A DNA stretch of 64,000 bases. Source: Epichloe hybrida (taxonomy: Eukaryota; Ascomycota; Sordariomycetes; Hypocreales; Clavicipitaceae). Positions within the stretch are counted from its first letter, which is position 1; each line of letters opens with the position of its first letter. Of this stretch, positions 22,926 through 34,700 are shown in pieces. The stretch is from the NCBI GenBank assembly GCA_019022495.1, contig JAFEKR010000001.1, positions 6,572,001 to 6,636,000 on the forward strand, in the 5' to 3' direction. Below the pieces are notes generated by a model, which had not been told where the DNA came from, did no database searches, and saw nothing but the letters and a program-made list of their open reading frames with translations. The position numbers were made by a program, and so were the translations under genes.

Positions 22926-24528
22926 CAAGCGGAGATTCAAGAGCTACCGCCTGCGCGGGCCACATGAAAAGCCGTGGCTGTCAGATCCTGCCATGAACAA
23001 GACGAATTGGAACAACTGGATTGTTCGCGCCTTCATCCTGCTCGGCTTCATCCTCGCAGGCGTCGTCGGCTTCTTGATGGTCTGGCCATACAAGGAGGGT
23101 TCCGTACGTCCATCTCTTCCCCTGTCCGTCCTGCAACTTTTGACTCCCTCAAAACTCACCTCGCAAACCTTGCGCCAGTACTGCCTCATCTACCAAGACA
23201 ACTTTGCCACGCTGGACAAGACCATCTGGTCGCACGAGGTGCAGCTCAACGGCTTCGGCTCCCGCAGCTTCGACTGGACCACCACCGACGAGAAGAACTC
23301 GTACGTCGACTCCAAAGGGCTGCACATCGTGCCGACCCTCACCAACGAAACCACGCCCATCACAAACCACGACCTGTACGCCAACTACACCCTCGACCTG
23401 ATCAAGGACGGCAGCTGCACGGGCAAAGACAACTCCTCATGCATAACGAGCTCAGATCCCATAAAGGGGTCCATGATCCCCCCCATCCGCTCCGCGCGCC
23501 TGTCCACAAAGGGCAAGAAGAGCATCAGATACGGCAGGGTCGAGGTCGTCGCCAAGCTGCCCAGAGGTGATTGGATCTGGCCGGCCATCTGTGAGTTTTT
23601 TTTTTTTTTTTCCCCCCCGAAATACCAATGACGACCCCGTGCTCCAAAGAAAAAGAAAAAAAGCAAAAAAAAACCCCCCGACTGACCCCTTCTTCCCGTC
23701 CCCAGGGATGATGCCCGAGGACTCAGTCTACGGCCCATGGCCCCGAAGTGGCGAGATCGACATCATGGAGTCGCGCGGCAACTCCCGCAACTATCCCGAA
23801 GGCGGCCGCAACTACTACTACGGCACTCTACACTGGGGTAAGAACGGGAAACCCCCAACTCCTCGTGACTCCAGCATGAAACTAACCCGCTGATCTCCTC
23901 TCTGCCTCGCAACAACATCATCAACAGGTCCTACCGCCGAGAAAGACAGCTACTGGAAAACAACCCAGGCGAAGAAACTGCGCCGCGCCGACTACTCGCG
24001 CGGTTTCCACACGTACGGCATCCAGTGGACGCCCAACTACATCTACTTCTACATCGACAGCCGCATTCATCAGATCCTCTTCGTCGGCTTCAGGCCCCAG
24101 CTGCCGCTCTACGACCTCGGCGGCTTCTCTCGCATGGCCGAGAACTCGACCTTGCTGGCCAATCCGTGGGCCCGCTCCAACGCCACCAATGGCAACGCAC
24201 CCTTTGACCAGAAGTTCTACCTGATTCTCAATGTCGCAGTCGGAGCCCAAAACGGCTGGTTCCTGTATGCCAACTTCCGTGCCCTTTTGTGCCCATGGTT
24301 CCCCCCCCCCTTTGCTCAACTCGTGAGGCTAATCAAATTCTTTTTCATTCCAGGGATCACGTTGGTGACAAGCCTTGGATCGACAAGGCCAAAAACGCCC
24401 AGTGGACCTTCTGGGACGCTGCCAGCAAGTGGCTGCCGACCTGGGGTCAAGGCGATGAGCGCGGCATGACCGTCAGGTCCGTCAAGATGTGGCAGGCTGG
24501 ACGGTGTGGTCAGAGCAGCGAGTTGTGA
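22699..24528 (+). CDS. Membrane-anchored glycoside hydrolase family 16 (glucanase/transglycosidase-like)
   Basis: Five exons: 22699-23103, 23179-23590, 23706-23837, 23928-24264 and 24354-24528; phases agree, 486 residues. The N-terminus is cytosolic and Ser/Ala-rich (an SA dipeptide run at 63-76 from a GCGTCT microsatellite), followed by one signal anchor at 107-129. The GH16 domain follows: YQDNF near its start, WMMPED, catalytic GEIDIMES with nucleophile E289, D291 and acid/base E294, then GFHTYGIQW and, after the last intron, LDHVGDKPW. GH16 enzymes cleave or transfer beta-1,3(4)-glucans, so a cell-wall role is likely; the active-site motif resembles laminarinase-type members more than Kre6/Skn1. 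Intron 1 is 75 nt, in frame and without stop. Intron 4 holds ten C. Confidence 0.88.
22884..22925 (+). repeat. GCGTCT hexanucleotide microsatellite inside the GH16 gene
   Basis: Consecutive GCGTCT units encode an Ala-Ser run in the cytosolic N-terminus of the GH16 protein. The frame is preserved because the unit is six bases. Confidence 0.9.
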
Positions 24529-25051
24529 GCCAAGTCTGGTCGGGGACCGGGTATACAGTAATGATAATCATCCATGGCGTTCAGGTGCGTGTGTCAAGGC
24601 GCGGGTAATAATACATATAGACCACCATCACTGCAATCATCGTTTCCTTGTTTATGCGGGACATCTTCCCAAGTAGATTTGGTTGATCAGTGTTTTTATT
24701 CTTTTTGCGCTCCAATCGAGGATATTTTGCGTGTCTTCCAACATTCGACTTGCCAGACGACAGAGTCTACTCGCTACAGGAACAACAAGTGATTATGCGG
24801 TACTAATGCTGCAAATTCCATGTTCAAATAGTAGTAGCCTGAATAACATCAAAACACTATCATCAAGAACAGGAACCCAGCATTTTGAAATACACAGAAG
24901 CCGTGAAACTCCATTCTTCCTCTTTCGGTGTCACACCATCCGGTCGTGGTGCGACTTGTGCGTGGTATCATGCAGGTTATGGACTCTCTATTCGGTCGAG
25001 GAGTTTGAAAAGGGGGGGGGGGGTTAAATACAAGTGGCATCGTTCCGTGCA
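24529..25051. other. Intergenic: facing 3' ends
   Basis: About 520 bp between the GH16 and GAR-protein stops. A G run lies at 25012-25023. No gene is supported. Confidence 0.6.
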
Positions 25052-27907
25052 TCACTTATTGGTTTGGGGGCCGTTTTCTGCACCCTTTCGAAACAATCTT
25101 TTGGTGCCACCAACCCTGCCGAGCTCACCGAATCGCTTTCTCTCTTCGGGTTGTGACACCTTGCGCTCGCCGCTGACCTGGCGAACTCTTTCCTTGACGC
25201 TTTCCATCCAGGCCTTATTCTCCTCGCTCATCTCCACCTTCTTGCCCGTTGGCCCGGCGAGACCCAAGAAGGAACTGTCATCCTCCACCCAGCTTAGGCG
25301 GGAATTGGGCCTTGAGTGCTGCGAGTCTTCCGACGAGGGCGCATCAGCAGGGTGACTGGTGGTGGCTGGTGTTTTGGGGCGAAGTCTTGGTATGTCGTGA
25401 TTGACTGCACCGACACTCCTTCTGGCCTTCCGGATATTAAGTGGTGTCATTGGGGATTTCTCCGTGGCGGTGGCCGTGGCGGCAGCGGAAGCCGGGCGAA
25501 TTAGAGGGCTGGAACCGGACGCCATACCCGACGCGTTACTGCTGCTGCGAGGCACATCTTGAACTTCAACCCTGGCTGCTTTGTCTGTGCCAGCTGACCG
25601 ACGTCCATGGTGGCTGGCATATTCTTTCAGGTATTCGCTCAAGTCAGCCCAGCCGCCACCGACTCGGACCATGACACGTTCGCCGCGCTCACCCACGCAG
25701 CGGATAAAGAGCTTGATTGGCGGTTCACCGGTGCTCCGGGACAAATGATAGATTCTTACTTCTGGCTGGCCTCTGGTGTGTCGGGGTCGCGTTCTCGCTG
25801 GTGATAGAGTGAACGATGGTGTGGCAGTGCGAGACGACAAGCTCGAATTGCTTCGCTTGAATGGCTCTCTGGAAGGCTTCTTCTTCAGCCGTGGCAGTTG
25901 CAGATCAGGGGGGTTCAGGTTGACAGCGGGGGGTGGTTCCGCTGACAGCTTGATCTTGGCGGGAATTGATTCGATAATGTCGCTAATCTGCTGACGCAGA
26001 TGCTTGTCGCTGGTAGTACTGTCTCTTCGAAACATCGGTCCTGCCACTTCAGACACAGACGTGGAATCGTCCAAATCTTCTACGAACGATCCTTCCACCA
26101 GCGTCTTGTCGAACATGGATCCATCGTCTTCCGGAATAGAGGTGATGTCGAGGTTGTCGAGGAGTTCGCTGGGTGTTGTCTCACGATCCAGTTGCAGAGG
26201 CGGCGAGCTTGGAGGGCTGTCGTCGTCGACAAAGTTGGGTTCACGGACGCGATCTCGTGGTACTACTGGCGACGCAGATATTTCGGGAGCATCGCTGAAT
26301 GAAACATCGAAGCGACTTGTGTCCTCAGGCAGTATTGAGAACCCTTCGGAAACACCACTGTTTCGCCGAACACTGCTGCGGAGTTTAGGCAAGTCTGTCT
26401 CATACTCTTCTTCTTCTTCTTCTTCTTCTCCTTCTTCATCTTCCTCGCCGACCGTAGACATGGTTCGGTTGACGCCCGACATGTCGTGCTCCAATGTAAT
26501 GCTCTTGTCCTGGAGAAGCATCGAATCGTCTGCGACTGTGGACGAATCTGCAGCGAGGTTCGAATCAAACGATCCTTGGTCAGATGGGGTCTCGGGGCCT
26601 CGATCCTCGTGCATGTCGTCCAAGTTCGAGGCCTCTATATTTCGGGCTGAAGAGTCGTCGCCGGTGGGTGATTGTGAATCATCGTTTTCGCTATTGCTTT
26701 CGCACGCGGCCGTATGTGCGTCAACGGAAATAACCTGTCCACCACTACTGGGCTTCAACGGAACCGGTGGAGTGATGGCGATACCGGAGTCGCCAGATGG
26801 AAGGTCGTTCGATGCCGAGGACGCCACGCTCTCCTCGACATCACTCAAATCCCGAGGTGATGGTGACTCGACAGGTTTGCGACTCCTGGCTGATCGGGAC
26901 CACTCAGTCTCCCGAATTTTCCTCTCGCAAGTGGCAACCCAGTCGCTATAATTGTACTCGACGGCCTCCATGCGGTCCAGCCAGCTGTTGGGAAGCGTCT
27001 CCTCCATGCCCTCCAGGCTATCAAGCATGGCATCCAGTATGCGGCCAGGCGTAGAGACTTTCTTTACTAGAACCTTCTTCATGACTTCAAAGTCGCTTCT
27101 CTTCAACGTCGGCTTCTGAACCACTGTGCCTTTGCCGTCCACTTGGACTGATCTTCTCAGCGGCTTCGAGACGGCGGTCCAACCAGCCTTCAGGCCAACT
27201 TCGACGTCTTCCATGGCATATAGCAGGGCTGGAATGCGCTGCAGAACCCCAAGTCGAATGCTCCATAGTCTTAGTAAGCGTGCGAGTTTGGCCAAATTCG
27301 GTAGCGTCTGGACAACGATGGTCGTGACCACGACGGACAGATCTTCCATCTTGGTATATGTCGATGTAGCAGATTTTCCTCTGCTAGATATGGAAGACGG
27401 GGTGTTGGGTCTCGACAAGGGCAAGACGTGGTTCGCCAGAACATGGGTCTTGATTTCCTCAATCTCCAAGTCGGACATTTCTCTCGATATTTCGTCAATC
27501 CTTCTCTCGTACAGAGCAACTTTCAATGCTGGTAAGCTGCCAATATATTCAACGCCGCCACTCTTGGGTGCGTTGACTTGGAAGGACAATCTACGTGATG
27601 TGTTATTGGGGTTCTCGAATCCAGCAGAGCCACCCTCGACAGCAGGCCAATCCCAGTGAGACAGCTCGTCGACCCATTCCCAGATTCTCTGGGATGCTAT
27701 GGCAGTTCGAATAGCAAAATCTCGCTCCGCGGCAGATGCGCTTGCCAGGTAGTTTCGCAGTGCACCATTGCTTGCGCTGAGGGCGTCGACGGCAGTAGCC
27801 GGCGCTAGATGGGCAAAGATTTCGTCATCGACTCGATGTCGCGTCGGCTGCTGGACAATCAGAGAAAGCCTTTTGGGCTTCAACAAAAATGGTGGATCGG
27901 TCATCAT
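25052..27907 (-). CDS. GAR (GAS2-related) domain protein, probable microtubule-associated protein
   Basis: One open frame. The frame extends to 27973 only through a non-ATG codon, so I place the start at the first ATG, 27907 (a second follows at once), giving 951 residues. The N-terminal half is helical and Leu-rich (for example RIWEWVDELSHWDW, LPNLAKLARLLRLWSIRL). The middle is acidic and Ser-rich with a Glu run. A GAR domain lies at about 719-770 with IKLFIRCVGERGERVMVRVGG (20-odd residues) and GGWADLSEYLKEY, matching the zinc-binding, microtubule-binding GAR fold of GAS2/spectraplakins. The tail is basic and low-complexity. Role in microtubule organisation is inferred from the domain only; fungal members of this type are poorly characterised. 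Confidence 0.8.
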   Translation of the reverse strand: MMTDPPFLLKPKRLSLIVQQPTRHRVDDEIFAHLAPATAVDALSASNGALRNYLASASAAERDFAIRTAIASQRIWEWVDELSHWDWPAVEGGSAGFENPNNTSRRLSFQVNAPKSGGVEYIGSLPALKVALYERRIDEISREMSDLEIEEIKTHVLANHVLPLSRPNTPSSISSRGKSATSTYTKMEDLSVVVTTIVVQTLPNLAKLARLLRLWSIRLGVLQRIPALLYAMEDVEVGLKAGWTAVSKPLRRSVQVDGKGTVVQKPTLKRSDFEVMKKVLVKKVSTPGRILDAMLDSLEGMEETLPNSWLDRMEAVEYNYSDWVATCERKIRETEWSRSARSRKPVESPSPRDLSDVEESVASSASNDLPSGDSGIAITPPVPLKPSSGGQVISVDAHTAACESNSENDDSQSPTGDDSSARNIEASNLDDMHEDRGPETPSDQGSFDSNLAADSSTVADDSMLLQDKSITLEHDMSGVNRTMSTVGEEDEEGEEEEEEEEYETDLPKLRSSVRRNSGVSEGFSILPEDTSRFDVSFSDAPEISASPVVPRDRVREPNFVDDDSPPSSPPLQLDRETTPSELLDNLDITSIPEDDGSMFDKTLVEGSFVEDLDDSTSVSEVAGPMFRRDSTTSDKHLRQQISDIIESIPAKIKLSAEPPPAVNLNPPDLQLPRLKKKPSREPFKRSNSSLSSRTATPSFTLSPARTRPRHTRGQPEVRIYHLSRSTGEPPIKLFIRCVGERGERVMVRVGGGWADLSEYLKEYASHHGRRSAGTDKAARVEVQDVPRSSSNASGMASGSSPLIRPASAAATATATEKSPMTPLNIRKARRSVGAVNHDIPRLRPKTPATTSHPADAPSSEDSQHSRPNSRLSWVEDDSSFLGLAGPTGKKVEMSEENKAWMESVKERVRQVSGERKVSQPEERKRFGELGRVGGTKRLFRKGAENGPQTNK

Positions 27908-29683
27908 GTCTGCTCGAGGCCTTGGACTTTGGCAGGGGCAGAACAAGTGCGATTCGATCGAGTTGCGGTTCAAATCAGTGTCAGAGACGACATGATCCGC
28001 TCATGGTCCTGGGGAGGATGCAATGTTGATGGCGCGATTCGAAGTAGCGATGCACATGATCGACTCTGATGGAGAGAAAGGGAGTGAAGATGTGGCGCGT
28101 AGGATCTGAGTTGCTGCGAAAAGGCGAAAAAGCAGGACGTGTAGGACGTGTAGGACGTGTAGGACGTGTAGGACGTAGGACGTGTGGGACGTGGGAGGAA
28201 TTGATGAGCAGCCGCACCAGGTTCTTAAGACGCTGAGGAAAGAGGGTGGCTGTGACGTTCCAATAAGAATGCCAGATGCCCAACACGAGCAAATGCAAAA
28301 GCGAGATGGAAATCCACAACCTCGAACCCCGACAAGTGGCAGATGGTCGGTCACCTGGTCATGCCCCAGGCTGATCAGGGTCGTGTTGCGGCCAAGGTGC
28401 TTAGTCTTTGCGGTTGTCAATGGCCGGGTCAATTGTACTTGTTACCGAACTACCGAGTAGACCGAGCAGAGTCCAGGTCTAGACAAAGGGGGTAGAAGAT
28501 ATCACGGGACGAGGAAAGAGAAGGAGACAAGGAGTGGTGGGACTGCGGGACTGCGGGACTGCGGAATTGATGAACTGATGAAGCAAACGGATCAGGAGAG
28601 GAACAAAAAGAGTGTCTGCAACGCGGATTGATTGACGCAGTTGCGAATGGAGATGGGAGACGGATAGACGGACGACTGGCAACGGGAGGAGAGGAGGAAA
28701 AGCAAACAAAATGGTGCGAGCGAGGGAGTTGACCGTGGGCTCAGGGCCTCATGGGGTCCGCCAGCAGAGTCCGCCAATCCCGACAAGGCAGAACGGGGGG
28801 GGGGGCCTGCAATCTCGTTCAATGCTGGTCATCCGACGTCCCTCCCGTCTTTCCGCAGGACAAACTGTCAACCACGTCATGCATACCGACGTACATACGG
28901 ATTACATGTAACTGCACAAAATATCAACGTGCAGCGTGGAGCAATGCAGCTACATAGGGAGGCAGGAAGGCAATCATCAGCAAGACATTGTGACCCTGTT
29001 GGTTTTGAAACTTGTCAAGTTGCCCAAGTTGCTCCAACCACGGAATTCAACACTGACGGCACGACACATTACAACAAATTGACAATCAGTCTACAGTGAC
29101 CCCTCCTGTGGCGTGCTGCCGTCTGAAGACATGTTCTTCTCTCCCGCATTCCAGTGTGGGGCTTCAGGAGCGGGATGGTTCAGAAGTGAAGACGTCATTC
29201 TGAGAGGAAAGGCCAGGTCTATCATATCTAAACGAAAGGCATCTTTTTTTGACAAGCCAATTAGCTGTCACGGCGTACGGCCCGGGATGTGAAAACAGAA
29301 AATGCTAGCTATGGGTTCGGGGCGTGAAGGTCCATGTAATTGCGCCTGTCTATGCCTTCACGCTCCTGACTTGGCTTTCAAGATTAGCAGCAGATGCAGC
29401 TTATTGCAGCCTCACATGGCAGCCTCGAATCTGAGGCATCACCCTCGTCATCCCCTCTTCGTTTGTTGATGCAGACTCCCGCATCGCCATCGCGTTCTGT
29501 CGTAGGCTTCGTTTGCAGACCTAGATTCACTTGTCCGGTGGACCTTCTGTTGCTCAGGTCTCTATTAAGAGCTCTGAAGCTTATATATAGCTTCTCTTTT
29601 CCCCTCTGTTAGATCCCGGTTTTCCAAAAAAATCTCCCAGAGAGCAATTCATCATCATCTTTCTCTTCTGATCCCTCTTTGAC
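27908..29683. other. Intergenic: GAR-protein promoter side, tandem repeats
   Basis: About 1.8 kb. It holds the AGGACGTGT tandem repeat at 28134-28192, a GGGACTGC repeat at about 28539-28563, a G run at 28796-28805 and a TATATATA at about 29582. No recognisable protein is encoded. Confidence 0.5.
28134..28192. repeat. 9-bp tandem repeat AGGACGTGT
   Basis: About five near-identical 9-bp units, the last ones shortened or altered. It lies about 230 bp upstream of the GAR-protein start. Confidence 0.9.
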
Positions 29684-29896
29684 ATGGCCCGCATTCTTCC
29701 ACCGAACCCACAAGGTGTGCTGGAATTCCCCAACAGACCAAAAGATGCGTCAATGCCAGCCGCTGCTAACATTGCACCTTGCAATTACTCAAGACCTGCC
29801 GCTGCGCCCTATGCCCACGTCATTGCGTGCAGCGCGCCTTACACAAAGCCCCTCATTATATATGACCCGAATTTTCCAAACAACGACCTCTCCTGA
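29684..29896 (+). CDS. Possible small protein of 70 residues (uncertain)
   Basis: An ATG in good context (TTTGACATGGCC) opens a 70-residue frame rich in Pro, Ala and Asn (starts MARILPPNPQ). About 100 bp upstream is TATATATA (29582-29589) followed by CT-rich sequence, the usual fungal promoter-to-start layout. I do not recognise the protein; no signal peptide or membrane segment is visible. It could equally be non-coding or part of a spliced gene whose other exons I cannot see. Confidence 0.25.
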   Translation: MARILPPNPQGVLEFPNRPKDASMPAAANIAPCNYSRPAAAPYAHVIACSAPYTKPLIIYDPNFPNNDLS

Positions 29897-30778
29897 GCAG
29901 CCAGCTAGGCCCCAGGATGCTTTGAGCATAGCAGACAATATGCGTTCCTAATCACATGGAACAACTCTGATCATTGGAACTATTGCAACAAGGCCAAATC
30001 CTCTCTTACGGTACAGCCCGCGCCATCGCGGGTGTCAAGCGCCCACACGTACGGGTGATGTGCCCCAATTGCGCCACTGACAACAAGAATACGCATTGGA
30101 CAAGTCCCTGACCTGCGCAATTGACACCTATATTGCTAGGTCCAGGCAAAGCCTGGCAGAGCCTAGACTAATCACGTCCTCACTATAGAAGGATGAGGAG
30201 TCACCAAGTCACGTTAGAATTCGTCATCGTGCGATCACGATCCAATTGACATACATTGCTGTCCGACCGTTGATTGCTTCCGGCAATCTGTCAAACGCAG
30301 CATTGTTTCTTTCGGCCGCTTCAGTCGCCCGTTCAACGTCATCACAGATGCAAACATGAACACACTCAACGCTCAGATGAGGCAGTTGACGTTCCAGTCA
30401 TAAAGGCAAGAGATAATTGACAGGAACATAGCGTTGTTCACGCAGTTCACCACGGGTACTTGCCACACCCCCGAAGAGACTTGGATGACGTCCTAGACGG
30501 AGAGAGAAATGCGGTGGAAGCCGCATTTCAAGACAGAGTAGCCGGACGACTGGTGAAGACGACGACATTTGCTTGGCGATCGGACGATAAGTCAGCGATG
30601 GGAGATCTTTGCTTGACAGCCGGACAGGTAGACGACACCTGTCACGCATCACGTGCACGATTGTGCATGATAAATAGCGCCCCACAAGGGCTAGCATAGT
30701 AGAATGGATCATCCTTCACCACATTCACTTACAGTTTGGTAGCAATTGATTCGCGATCGTCCGTCTGAGATCCCGGTT
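29897..30778. other. Intergenic, promoter side of the 30779 gene candidate
   Basis: About 880 bp. A GATAAATA box lies at about 30668, some 110 bp before the ATG at 30779. An open frame at 30460-30699 has no recognisable character. Confidence 0.4.
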
Positions 30779-31499
30779 ATGGAAAGCTCGTTGTTGGTGA
30801 AGACCCTGGGGGAGGGAAAGGAAGCTGTGGTTGAAGGCCCAAGACGCGTCTTCGTTGGATACTACACGGACAGCCTACACCCCGTGGCCATACAAATCTC
30901 TAATCAGAACCGGAAGGCAAAGTTCGACGAGACGCATGATTTCACAGTTGGAACCTACTACGACTTGGTTACGGGTCGTTGCATCTCCCCAGGCTTGATA
31001 ATCTTACGTCAAGATATGCTGGTTGATGGGAACATGAAAGCGCGAAGAGAACTGTGTTTTTAGAAACAGGGAAGGACATCCAGCGGTACAGACTACATGT
31101 ATTTCATAGCGCGGTGGGTAACCTTTATAAAGGATTGCCCTGGCTGTTAATTGTTGTACTAGCTGGGTATTACTAGTAATTTTCTTTGTTCCTTATAAAT
31201 TAGATGCATTGGCCACAACTACTGACCCCGAAAAATCTATAAGATCAATCAACGATTACTTGATTCCGAATATGCAGAATCCCAGCCACGAGGCAAAGAA
31301 CACTATATCAGGAATCAGGATACAGAGGAGGGAAACCATGGTATCCTGCCCTAGTTACAGAGCTGGATACGCCGCGCACATTGAGTTGGGGGCGGTCAAT
31401 CGGGAAGTCGAGTTAGTCGAGGCTAGACCGCGCTACGTCACCTACACATCAAGTCATAAGGAGAGCGACTCAAAGTGGACTCGTGTCATGGACTTGTGA
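30779..31499 (+). CDS. Unrecognised protein, three-exon model (192 residues)
   Basis: Three open segments join in one frame through two canonical introns: exons 30779-31007, 31064-31117 and 31204-31499. Intron 1 is 56 nt (GTCAAG...TTTTTAG) and intron 2 is 86 nt (GTAACC...AATTAG). Both junctions are phase 1 and agree, and the first removes the TAG at 31061-31063. A TATA-like GATAAATA lies at about 30668. The protein begins MESSLLVKTLGEG and is mixed alpha/beta in look, with no signal peptide, no membrane segment and no known motif. It is convergent with the CTF1-beta gene. Seen: frames, splice signals, phase agreement. Inferred: that it is expressed. No function can be given. Confidence 0.4.
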
Positions 31500-31777
31500 A
31501 TTATTTTCGACCCCGTCAGGAGAACTGCACTTTGCCAACCCAACCCCCCGTCATAAGTCATAGTCCTGTACAAGCAGGAATCCGTGTCTTGTCCATTCCG
31601 CCGACGCTGAACCAAACCCCCCAAACACCTTTTCCGGTACACCAGATGCAACAAACGTGGTTCCAGTACAATAGGCAAGTTCCAGGCAGCTTCTGAGGAA
31701 AATGGTCCGAGCTCCCTCCTGCAAATGAAATGACAAGTCAGATGCACTGCACAAAATGCAGCAAGTTTTCCAAACAT

Positions 31778-34700
31778 TCAGACGGATAATTCCAATTGGG
31801 CGGCTGCCTCGCTCTCCATGGCCATGTCGCCGTCGTTGTCGAGGCTGGCCAGGTCGAGTGTCTCGTCCATCAATCTCGTCATGCTCGTATCGTTGTTGTG
31901 AAAGGTTTTGGCGCCCAGACCGTCCCCGCCTGCTTTGGTACTGTCGTTGCCTTTGGCGTTGCTGCCATCGCCGGGGAACTGGAGCCACTGATCGACATCG
32001 AATTCGGTACCGGCAACGGCGTTCCAGTCAAACTCATCATGCCCTTGCATAAAGTCAAGATCCAAGCTGTCCAGATCCACGAGCTGCGTTTCTTCGGATT
32101 GGCCACTGGCGCTGGGAGTAAGCTCGGCCGGGTCAAAGTCGGTTTGTGGAGGAGAATCGTTGGACAGCTCCAGCGCCGCAGCATTGACCGTGTTGGGGGG
32201 GAGCATGGGCATTCTGATGACCGGGGCTGGCTTGGGATTCTGACTGAAGAGCGTTTCCGACGCCGTCATACACGACAAGTTCTCGGGAGGTGGCGTCTGC
32301 GCATCGAATCCGGCGGGCAGATCTTGCGTAATGGCCGACACGGTCTGTTGTCCGAAATTTGCGTTGATGTCAATGGCCGCCTTTCGCAAGGCCGCGTCCA
32401 GGAATCCAGTGGCGTAGTCGGCCGCGGCGTAGATCTCCCTGAGCTTCTCCATGACACGCATGCATTGGCGGAAGCCCCTGGTGGCGCCTTCGCGTGCTTG
32501 CGGTGCGGGATTCTTCATTTCCAGCAGGTGAATGATCATGGCAGGGAGGATCACGGTGACTCCTGTCGTGGGCAAGTATCTTTCCAGGCGCAAATGGTGC
32601 AGCTCTGAAGCCATGCGAGTGATTTGCGCAGCGGCATCGCGAACACGCAACCTCGACATTTCCTGGACCTGGCGGGAAGCGGTAGGGGCCTGCGTAGGGG
32701 AGGAGGGCAGGAACTGCGGCCGGTGCAGTGCTGATACCGTCGTGTGGTAGACCATGTGTAGAATGGTTCGCTGAACAGCCACGGTAGATCGGCCAGCTTT
32801 GATATCCAAGGCATCGAGAGGTCTGTACCGGCAGACATCGGGCAGCGACGCGGCCCATGCGCTCAGCTCCATGTCAACCAAGTTTACGCTGTCCACATTT
32901 TCCATCTGCCTGTTAGGGAATAGCATCATGGTGCTGTTGGTCGTGTTCTCGGGCTTCATCTTGTCACGGATGAGGACCGAGTACTGGGTTTTGAGCATAT
33001 GGCTGATGCACAGGCACAATTTGGCCTTGGATATGCACATGGCGGCGAGTTCGCGCTGCATGTTGACGTCTCGGATCAGTGTGCACTCGTGCGGCACGAC
33101 GCTGATTCCCTCCTGCAAAGGTTGTATGTCGAAATCGCTCTCATTGAGCATGGGGACATCAAAGTCCTCGTCCTTGATGCGGGTTGGACGTCGCATTCCG
33201 AGAGCAATCAGACGATCACGCATGAAGCAAGACCACCATATGCGTTTCCAAAGACGCTGCTTTGACAATGACATGGTTGTTGTGCCCGGGTCCCGGTGCA
33301 ATCCAATGGTATGGGCCAGCGATATGGCAACTCCCATCCAGTGCCATGTATCTTTCTGGTCGTCGGGAGTTTCGTACCAGTACGTCATCTGCAGGAGGGC
33401 CTGGACAAGGACAAGCCTGTCTTGTTCGTAATCAAAATCATAGAGCAGCTGCATTTTGCGTTAGAATACAAGGGGTGTCCTGTCCTGTCCTGTCCTGTAG
33501 CGCAGGTTCATCGAAATTTGGCGGCTTGCTTACCCTCGTCTTCTGGAAGAATGCTTTCCTGGCGGCCTTGCGACTTGAGAATCCAGCTTCGCGGAGATAC
33601 TTGATGTCCACGAACGCTGTGGCGGAGAACATGATGGAGTGGTATAGCAATAGACTTGTCTGTCCATTGACGCCATCTCGTCGGTCAACGATGCTCAAGA
33701 AGTGGCGCAAGTCGATCAATGGCATGTACGGGTACACGAATTCAATGTAGCAATGCAGGAGAGCTTTCTGCAGAGCGATGCTTGGCAGCGTCAGGGCGCC
33801 CTTGATAGCGAGGTACTGGACATCTTCGGGCGCGATCTTGGCTGGCAGAGGTCTAACAAAGGCCGGCAGCTGAGACGCTGCATCAGGAAGCTCGAGCGAG
33901 TTGAGAAATTGCGCGGTGCGGCCGTGCCCGAGCGAGGCGGGTTGCTGTGTGGGATTACAGTATAATGTTACAACGTGGACCCAACATGCGTGGCATTGAC
34001 ATGTCATATGTACGAACCTGATTGAGCAGATCGTTGTCGTTGTAGTAACCAGCGCAACGTTGATCTGAGACATGGGTGTGGTCGTCAGCATGATGTTGCC
34101 AGCACGAACGAATTGGGCCGTGCGTGATGTGGTTTTTTTTTGTGACATCACAATTTACATGTGAAAGCACGGAATGAGAGCCGCGACGACGATGATCATG
34201 TGGGGCAGGCAAGACGGGGGGGGGGGGGGAAGGACGGCCGTTATTGGCGGAGAAGTCGGCAGCGGAGGAAGGAGCTTTCCATCCGTCCGTTGTCGCGAGA
34301 TGTGGTGGAGATGGAACGAATAACGAATACACCAAAGACTTACAAAGCATATGGGGTACATGACCGTCGACGCTGCTCCTGGGCAGCAGAGGAGCAGCGG
34401 CGTCGGCACTGTTTGTCGACAAGGCGGAGACGCTTGCGCTGCTGATGGACAAGGGAGGCGTTGCCAAAGCCGCAGATGTCGAGGTCGAGGTCGAGGTCGA
34501 TGTGGCGGTGGTCTTGCATCGCAGTTGTGCCTCGGGCGGTGCGTTTGAAGCGTTTGATACGCCACCAGGTCCCACGGCGCTCGGGGGTACAAGATTCTTT
34601 CTACAAGTCCGTGTCAGTGCCACGGCAACCAGCAACTTCAGCAACGGAGGCGCCCCCGGGTTGGTGGTGTCTGATAGGGCACGGGTCCGCTGTGGAAACG

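Noticed and set aside
26004..26951. 315-residue Ser-rich open frame on the + strand
   Set aside because: Antisense shadow of the acidic, Ser-rich part of the GAR-domain gene.
28134..28192. Tandem repeat as a CRISPR-like or minisatellite coding repeat
   Set aside because: Units are 9 bp, adjacent and without spacers; the RPT-repeat reading is a by-product of the unit length.
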